Source: an uncultured Woeseiaceae bacterium (lineage in GTDB: Bacteria; Pseudomonadota; Gammaproteobacteria; Steroidobacterales; Woeseiaceae). From it: 32,243 bases of DNA. Position numbers and translations under genes: made by a program. Under the pieces are notes generated by a model that ran no database searches, had not been told where the DNA came from, and was given only the letters and a program-made list of their open reading frames with translations. Location of the stretch: assembly GCA_947259145.1 (NCBI GenBank), contig CAMYLB010000059.1, forward strand, positions 1-32,243. Reading direction: 5' to 3'. Below, piece after piece: positions 26,289-32,243 of this stretch; position 1 is the first letter of the stretch, and every line of letters starts with the position of its first letter.

Positions 26289-28463
26289 TCAGGCGGCTGA
26301 ACGGGCTTCGCCCTTTTCGGCAAGCCCGTAGTAGGTTTCGCCGCTTTCAGCCATTGCGCGCAATCCGTCGGGAACTTCGAATCGCGCGCCGTAGGTTTTT
26401 GCAAGCCGGTCGGCGTCGGCAACAAACGCTTTTAAGCCAATCGTCTCAATGAATGACAAGGTGCCGCCCATATAGGGCGGGAAACCCCAGCCAAAAACAG
26501 ATCCTACGTCGGCATCAGCCGGATGCGTCAGCACGCCTTCCTCAAGACAACGCGCTGCATCTATGGCTTGCACATACAACAGGCGGGTTTTGACCTCTTC
26601 CGGTGAAGGTTGTTCACTGGATAGCGGGAAATGCTTGGTCAGCCCAGGCCACAGTCGCTTGCTGCCATCGTCGGAATATTCGTAGAAGCCGGCGCCAAAC
26701 CGCTTGCCGCGCCGCTCGAGATCGACCACCATTTTTTCCATCACGTCATCGGCGGGCGTCGCGACATAGTCGTCACCCAGGTCGGCCTTGGTTTGTTTTC
26801 CGATCTTGTAGGCCAGCTCCAGCGACACCTCATCCGTGACAGCCAGCGGACCGACCGGCATGCCGGCATGCTTCGCAACATTCTCGATCAGTGCCGGTTT
26901 AACGCCTTCGGCGAGCATCGCAATGCCTTCCCGCGTAAAGGTGCTGAACACGCGGCTCGTGTAGAAACCGCGGCTGTCATTGACAACAATCGGCGTCTTG
27001 CGAATCTGCTGGATGTAGTCCAGCGTGCGCGCGATCGCCTTGTCACTGGTCTTTTCGCCCACGATGACTTCCACGAGCGGCATTTTATCAACGGGCGAGA
27101 AGAAATGGATGCCGATAAAGCTCTCAGGACGCTTGGACGCCTCGGCAAGACCCGTAATCGGCAATGTCGACGTATTTGAACCGAAAATTGCGTCGCTACC
27201 AATCACGGCCTCGGTTTTCGCCGTCACATCCGCTTTTATACTGCGATCTTCGAAGACCGCTTCGATCACATATTCGCAGCCATCGAGATCCGCATAATCG
27301 TCGGTCGTATGTATCTGCTCGAGGATAGCCGCAGCAGCGTCGGCATCCATGCGGCGACGGTCGATCCGTTTTTGCAGCAATTTGCGCGAGTAGTCTTTGC
27401 CTTTCTCGGCGTCGTCTTTGCTGCGATCGAGCAATACCACCTGCATGCCGGCACGCGCCGAGACAAATGCGACCCCGGCGCCCATCATGCCGGCACCGAG
27501 TACGCCAAGTTTCGTGACCTTGCTCTTGTCGATACCCTGCGGACGACGCACGAGTTTATCCGCCGCCCCTTTGTTGACGAACAGGGTGCGAATCATGTTA
27601 CGAGCTTCGGCGCTAGTGAGGAGTTCTGCGAAGTACTTCGATTCTATCTGCAATGCCTGATCGATCGGCAGAACCGACCCTTCGTAAACCGCTGACATGA
27701 TTGCGATCGGCGCTGGATAATTATGATTGGTCGCTTTTTGCAGCAACGCGACGCCGAACATCTGCGTTTGAATGGCCTTGGGATTCATGAGGCCGGCGCC
27801 GCCGGGTACCTTGAATCCTTTCTTGTCCCAGGGTTGAACGGCTTCGCCCCCGTCGAGAATCCACTGCTTCGCGGCATCGACCTCCTGACCCGGTTCCACC
27901 AGTAGATCGACGACACCCAGCTCGGTCGCTTTCGCGGGTGACAAGTGCGTGCCTTGCAGCAACAAAGGCAGCGCCGCCTCGAGTCCAATCAAGCGCGGCA
28001 GGCGTTGCGTGCCTCCGGCGCCGGGCAGCAGCCCGACCTGCACCTCCGGCTGGCCCAGTTTTGCCTTCGGATTATCGGCGGCAACGCGGTAATGACACGC
28101 GAGGCACAGTTCGAGGCCACCGCCGAGCGCGGTGCCATTGATCGCGGCAACGACGGGCTTCCCACAGGTTTCTAGCTTGCGATAAAGCTGCTGCAGGCCG
28201 CTCCATTTGGCGAAGGCCACTTTCGGATCTGCTCCCGGATCGATTTCATCCACAATCTGCAGCAGGTCCGCGCCGGCAATGAAGGAGCTCTTGCCGGATG
28301 TAACGACGGCGCCCTTGATGTTCTCGTCGCCTGCAACCTGGTCGATTGCCTTGTCGAGCTCGGCGATGAACTCCGGTGATACGACGTTCATGGATCGGTC
28401 CTTGAGATCGATCGTAATCAGTGCGATGCCATTGCTGTCTGTTTTGATATCAAGTGTTTTCAT
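26289..28463 (-). CDS. FadB/FadJ-like fatty acid oxidation complex alpha subunit (enoyl-CoA hydratase / 3-hydroxyacyl-CoA dehydrogenase)
   Basis: GKSSFIAGADL, GTALGGGLELCLACHYRVA hydratase motifs; LGVLGAGMMGAGVAFVSARAG NAD-binding; IGIHFFSPVDKMPLVEVI. Confidence 0.95.
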   Translation of the reverse strand: MKTLDIKTDSNGIALITIDLKDRSMNVVSPEFIAELDKAIDQVAGDENIKGAVVTSGKSSFIAGADLLQIVDEIDPGADPKVAFAKWSGLQQLYRKLETCGKPVVAAINGTALGGGLELCLACHYRVAADNPKAKLGQPEVQVGLLPGAGGTQRLPRLIGLEAALPLLLQGTHLSPAKATELGVVDLLVEPGQEVDAAKQWILDGGEAVQPWDKKGFKVPGGAGLMNPKAIQTQMFGVALLQKATNHNYPAPIAIMSAVYEGSVLPIDQALQIESKYFAELLTSAEARNMIRTLFVNKGAADKLVRRPQGIDKSKVTKLGVLGAGMMGAGVAFVSARAGMQVVLLDRSKDDAEKGKDYSRKLLQKRIDRRRMDADAAAAILEQIHTTDDYADLDGCEYVIEAVFEDRSIKADVTAKTEAVIGSDAIFGSNTSTLPITGLAEASKRPESFIGIHFFSPVDKMPLVEVIVGEKTSDKAIARTLDYIQQIRKTPIVVNDSRGFYTSRVFSTFTREGIAMLAEGVKPALIENVAKHAGMPVGPLAVTDEVSLELAYKIGKQTKADLGDDYVATPADDVMEKMVVDLERRGKRFGAGFYEYSDDGSKRLWPGLTKHFPLSSEQPSPEEVKTRLLYVQAIDAARCLEEGVLTHPADADVGSVFGWGFPPYMGGTLSFIETIGLKAFVADADRLAKTYGARFEVPDGLRAMAESGETYYGLAEKGEARSAA

Positions 28464-28491
28464 TTATCTGTTTCCGTCAATTTTATCTGGC

Positions 28492-29700
28492 TCAAACGCG
28501 TTCGATTATGGTCGCTGTACCCATGCCGCCGCCAACGCACAGGTTGATCAATGCTGTTCCCTGGTCGCGGCGTTCCAGCTCGTCGAGTACCGTGCCCAAT
28601 ATCATTGCACCCGTTGCGCCGAGTGGGTGGCCCATTGCAATGGCGCCACCGTTGACGTTGATGCTGTCATGCTCGATGCCGAGCTGCCGCATGAACAACA
28701 TCACCACCGATGCAAACGCCTCGTTCAACTCGAACAGGTCAATATCCTTGACGGCCATTCCGCAGCGCTTCAATACTTTTTCGGCCGATGGCGCTGGGCC
28801 GGTCAGCATTATGGTCGGATCAGTGCCGATCGAGGAAAAACCCTTGATACGCGCGCGCGGCTTCAGCCCCAGCGCTTTGCCCATTTCCTTCGTGCCAACC
28901 AGGACCGCGGCTGCTCCGTCAACGATGCCGCTCGAGTTACCGCCCGTGTGGACATGGTTGATCGCCTCTACCTGTGGATACTTCTGCAGGGCGACTGCGT
29001 CGAATCCTGCCTGGTGACCCGGGATCTCAAACGCGGCTTTTAGGCCTGCCAGATCGTCTGCCGTCGTACCCGGCCGCATGTGTTCGTCGCGATCCAACAG
29101 GACGGTGCCGAGCTGATCGGTAATCGGCACAACGGAATTCGAAAAATAACCCTTCTCCCATGCGTGCGCAGCCCGTGCCTGGCTTTCCACGGCGTAAGCA
29201 TCGACATCTTCACGCGTGAAGCCTTCGAGGCTCGCGATCAGGTCCGCACCAATGCCCTGCGGTACGAAGTACGACTTGTAGGCAAATCCCGGGTCGGCAT
29301 GCATCGCGCCGGAGTCCGATCCCATCGGCACACGCGACATGCATTCGATGCCGCCACCGATGGCAAGATCGGATTGGCCAGACATCACCTGTGCCGCCGC
29401 CGTGTTCACAGCCTCGAGACCGGATGCACAAAACCGGTTCAGCTGTTTTCCCGGAACGCTTTGATCGTAATCCGCGTTGAGCAGCGCCAGGCGAGGAATG
29501 ACTGATCCCTGTTCGCCGACCGGGGCCGTGCATCCGAATACAACGTCGTCGAGTTTGCTGGTGTCGAGCTCGTTACGATCGCGCACCGCGGTCAATACCT
29601 GGGTGACCAGATCGATAGGCGTTACCGGGTGCAGGGACCCGTTCGAGCGGCCTTTGCCGCGCGGACTGCGAACGTGATCGAAAATATAGGCGTCTGTCAT
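28492..29700 (-). CDS. Acetyl-CoA C-acyltransferase (thiolase)
   Basis: [53 protein letters not shown]. Confidence 0.95.
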   Translation of the reverse strand: MTDAYIFDHVRSPRGKGRSNGSLHPVTPIDLVTQVLTAVRDRNELDTSKLDDVVFGCTAPVGEQGSVIPRLALLNADYDQSVPGKQLNRFCASGLEAVNTAAAQVMSGQSDLAIGGGIECMSRVPMGSDSGAMHADPGFAYKSYFVPQGIGADLIASLEGFTREDVDAYAVESQARAAHAWEKGYFSNSVVPITDQLGTVLLDRDEHMRPGTTADDLAGLKAAFEIPGHQAGFDAVALQKYPQVEAINHVHTGGNSSGIVDGAAAVLVGTKEMGKALGLKPRARIKGFSSIGTDPTIMLTGPAPSAEKVLKRCGMAVKDIDLFELNEAFASVVMLFMRQLGIEHDSINVNGGAIAMGHPLGATGAMILGTVLDELERRDQGTALINLCVGGGMGTATIIERV

Positions 29701-29732
29701 TTTGATTTCCTGTGCTTGAATACTGCCGCTCG

Positions 29733-30353
29733 CTAAACGGCGCTAAGTGAGTCCCTCAACTGTCTTTTCATTACCTCGTTCGCCACAGAGAACTCGAAAG
29801 AGTCCGGACTCATCATCCAGAGGTAGGTCATACCGGATATGTAGGCGACGTACTGCGCCGAAACTTCGTCCGCGTTAACGTCGTCGCGAATCTGACCGGC
29901 TTCCTGTCCGCGGCGTACCCAGTCGGCTACGTCGGATTTTTGACGCCGTCGAATGCCAACCGCTGTTTGTTGATACTCCGCGCTGGGACTAGCGGCGCCG
30001 CTGTACAAAATCTGCAGTGCGCGGGCTTCGTCCGGCAACTCCTGCTCAAACTTGAATATCGTATCGAGCGCAGCGCACATCGCGTCAATACCGACCTTGT
30101 CGCCAACACCCTGCTTCAGGTATTCGAGCCAATGGCGAGATATCGCTTTGCACAAGGCGTCGTAAAGACCGCCTTTGGAGCCGAAGCGGTAGGTCGCCAA
30201 ACCGCGGCTGTAGCCCGCTTTTTCGCCAATCATCGCGAGCGTGGTCTTGTCCGTACCGTGCTCCAGAACCAACGCCATGGCCGCTTCCAGCATGGCTTTG
30301 TCAGAAAGGGCCGTGCGCTCGGCCTGCGTCAGTGATTGGTTGGTCTGCTGCAA
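29733..30353 (-). CDS. TetR/AcrR-family transcriptional regulator
   Basis: N-terminal [50 protein letters not shown]. Confidence 0.9.
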   Translation of the reverse strand: MQQTNQSLTQAERTALSDKAMLEAAMALVLEHGTDKTTLAMIGEKAGYSRGLATYRFGSKGGLYDALCKAISRHWLEYLKQGVGDKVGIDAMCAALDTIFKFEQELPDEARALQILYSGAASPSAEYQQTAVGIRRRQKSDVADWVRRGQEAGQIRDDVNADEVSAQYVAYISGMTYLWMMSPDSFEFSVANEVMKRQLRDSLSAV

Positions 30354-30365
30354 TCGTCGTCAATT

Positions 30366-30386
30366 ACTTGCTGTCAACAAGCAAGT
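30366..30386. promoter_or_regulatory. Candidate TetR-type operator palindrome
   Basis: ACTTGCT-GTCAACA-AGCAAGT, 7-bp perfect arms, 13 bp upstream of the TetR start. Confidence 0.5.
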
Positions 30387-30517
30387 GATTATACGCTGCC
30401 GTTGCCGGGTTTCAAGTGAAACCAGTACCTTGTTCTCCCTGATTTCTGCCTCATTTCTTGAGCGGGTTCACACTTTGTTATGTTAAAACTCGGTACGCTT
30501 CCGACCAAGTTGGAGCA

Positions 30518-30775
30518 ATGGATACAGAGCGTATGAGCAACAATCTAATGGACGAGCCTGGGGATACAGTACGTATCCTAAGGCCCCCACCACGAGTCTT
30601 CACCGATTTGAGTGGTCGCAACGTGTGGATCGGCGGCGTTGAGCCAATCGAACTCGCACTCGAAGGCGTTGAGCCAATCGAACTCGCACTCGAACACCCG
30701 ACAAACACCGACCCCTACAATAGTGCCGACGTCGCCGGGCATCTCCTGTTCCGGGTTGGTGGCCTTGGTCGTTAG
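30518..30775 (+). CDS. Small hypothetical protein with internal 10-aa tandem duplication
   Basis: ATG at 30518 in frame with ORF 30458..30775; contains GVEPIELALE twice. Confidence 0.5.
   Translation: MDTERMSNNLMDEPGDTVRILRPPPRVFTDLSGRNVWIGGVEPIELALEGVEPIELALEHPTNTDPYNSADVAGHLLFRVGGLGR
30635..30694 (+). repeat. Perfect 2 x 30-bp direct tandem repeat
   Basis: ggcgttgagccaatcgaactcgcactcgaa at 30635-30664 and 30665-30694. Confidence 0.97.
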
Positions 30776-30829
30776 TCAACGAAAAAAGCCACTTTCACTA
30801 GTCGCACTATTCAAACATCCGAGTGCGAG

Positions 30830-32050
30830 ATGAATAGATTTTGGTCTGGCTGCTTGCTACTGCTGTGCTGTAGCGCGGTTGGATGTAACGCAGAGCGCGG
30901 TATTTCGACGGAAATAGAGCCCCCTGGAAGAGGCCCGCATTCAGTCGGATCGACGAATATGGAAGTGGCTCCTGAGTATGCCGACATCGGCGACGATGCA
31001 ATGCACGAGTACTTGTTAGGTCGTGCCGTAGACCCAGATCATTCCCGTTATCTAGCCGACATTCTGAAATACCCTGAATCCGCGTGGATCACCGATGTGA
31101 AGGTCCCGGACGAACACGCGCTGTATGGTCCGGCAAGCGGCCTGACCTTGCCGATCGTGACGTTCCTGACGTACCCATCCAGTGCAAAACGGCAGCAAAA
31201 CAGTTATGCGTTTCCTTATCACGACGCGAGATACGGGATTTTCGAGGACATGCTTGGTCCCGGAGAGGCGCCGCGATTTGCCGATCCCGACGAACGCTAT
31301 CCCCTGATCATTCTCGCCCACGGTTCCGAGGCGCATGGCATATACGATGTAAGACACGCACATAATCTCGCCAGTCACGGGTATATCGTCGCCGTTATCA
31401 ACTACGGGGACGATCGCACAGCGTATGCGGACCAGCTGAATCCTCATGTTTCGTTTCTCAGGCCCTTTCTTACGAAAGCTGTCCTCGACTCACTTCTGGC
31501 GAGCGAGACATTTGGTGCGCATATTGACACCGACAATATCGGAATCACCGGTCACAGTTTCGGCGGCTACACTGCACTTGCTATAGCGGGCGGGCCGTTT
31601 CAGGGAAACATGGCGACGGTTAGCGACAAGCGGATCAAAGCAGGAGTTATCGCAGCGCCCTGGGTTGGTGGCAACTACGACGGCAACGACTTTTTTGCAT
31701 TCGGCCCTGACAACAGCGACCTGAATCGGGTAAATGCTCCGATGATCTGTTTTTTCGGCACGAAGGACGAGGACACGTTGGCCTCGTTTATTCTGCCAGC
31801 GATGAGACACCTGTCCGGCCCAACCTATGTGGTAGAACTCGTCGATCAACCGCACATCTTTGAGCAAGGTTCCTGGGAGGATCGTGACAACTGGGAGTTG
31901 TTGTTCTTTTCCGCCTATTTGAAGAACAACCCGGCCTCGCTTGAAATGCTTAAAACCGCCCGTTCAATGAAAGGCGGCAACGAAGACATTCAGCTTTTCG
32001 ACTATCAGAGATCGCCCGTCAAGACCGGGGAACGCGGCCCGGTGCAATAA
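30830..32050 (+). CDS. Alpha/beta-hydrolase lipoprotein (dienelactone hydrolase / PAF-acetylhydrolase-like)
   Basis: Lipoprotein signal MNRFWSGCLLLLCCSAVGC; LIILAHGSEAHGIY, nucleophile elbow GHSFGG, late His (DQPHIFEQGSW). Confidence 0.8.
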   Translation: MNRFWSGCLLLLCCSAVGCNAERGISTEIEPPGRGPHSVGSTNMEVAPEYADIGDDAMHEYLLGRAVDPDHSRYLADILKYPESAWITDVKVPDEHALYGPASGLTLPIVTFLTYPSSAKRQQNSYAFPYHDARYGIFEDMLGPGEAPRFADPDERYPLIILAHGSEAHGIYDVRHAHNLASHGYIVAVINYGDDRTAYADQLNPHVSFLRPFLTKAVLDSLLASETFGAHIDTDNIGITGHSFGGYTALAIAGGPFQGNMATVSDKRIKAGVIAAPWVGGNYDGNDFFAFGPDNSDLNRVNAPMICFFGTKDEDTLASFILPAMRHLSGPTYVVELVDQPHIFEQGSWEDRDNWELLFFSAYLKNNPASLEMLKTARSMKGGNEDIQLFDYQRSPVKTGERGPVQ

Positions 32051-32243
32051 CTTTGCGATGTCGTTCGGGATGTAACGACCGGTTGAAATCACAGTCAGCA
32101 ACAGTCGTTCGCTAGTTTATCACCCGAACTTCTGCTTTCGGCCTATTCTGTTGAAAAACTCTGTTTTGAAAATTGCCTGCTTTTTATTTGCGATCTGCCG
32201 CCGATTTCGTATTGTATATACGAGGAGGTAGTGCAAACCTTAT

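Noticed and set aside
32207-32223. TCGTAT-TGTAT-ATACGA palindrome near the window end
   Set aside because: Short arms, and the downstream gene is cut off, so function cannot be judged.
1-32243. CRISPR arrays, tRNA, rRNA, transposase or integrase genes
   Set aside because: Looked for and none recognised in the sequence or ORF translations.

Overview
A roughly 32 kb window of moderately high-GC bacterial chromosome, probably from a heterotrophic proteobacterium (lineage is inference). It contains, in order: (1) feoAB with an upstream Fur-box-like palindrome and a perfect 28-bp inverted repeat overlapping the feoB stop. (2) A compact + strand operon (about 2752-8465) of seven envelope genes: a secreted helical protein, a lipoprotein, an ExbB/TolQ/MotA-like membrane protein, an ExbD/TolR-like protein, a 507-aa secreted protein, a Pro-rich SPOR-like membrane protein, and an SLT lytic transglycosylase with a SPOR-like tail. 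This is the best candidate here for an undescribed protein system. (3) A deoxynucleoside kinase, hpt, a broken CDF transporter, an M20 peptidase, a frameshifted haloalkane dehalogenase, a FAH-family protein, an M16 protease, a YtcJ-like amidohydrolase and a glyoxalase-II-like hydrolase. (4) A thiamine-salvage cluster (TPP-riboswitch-like leader, TonB receptor, YkoF-like protein, PnuC/PnuT-like transporter, aminoglycoside-phosphotransferase-fold kinase) with apparent deletion lesions. (5) A fatty-acid/branched-chain oxidation cluster (thiolase, FadB-like, enoyl-CoA hydratase, acyl-CoA dehydrogenase, 3-hydroxyisobutyrate dehydrogenase, TetR). Inside it is a striking ~298-nt nested inverted-repeat element (25985-26282) that fills the fadB-ECH gap and would sequester the ECH Shine-Dalgarno. 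(6) A small ORF with a perfect 30-bp tandem duplication and an alpha/beta-hydrolase lipoprotein. No tRNA, rRNA, CRISPR array or transposase was seen. All family calls come from reading the protein sequences; no searches were run.
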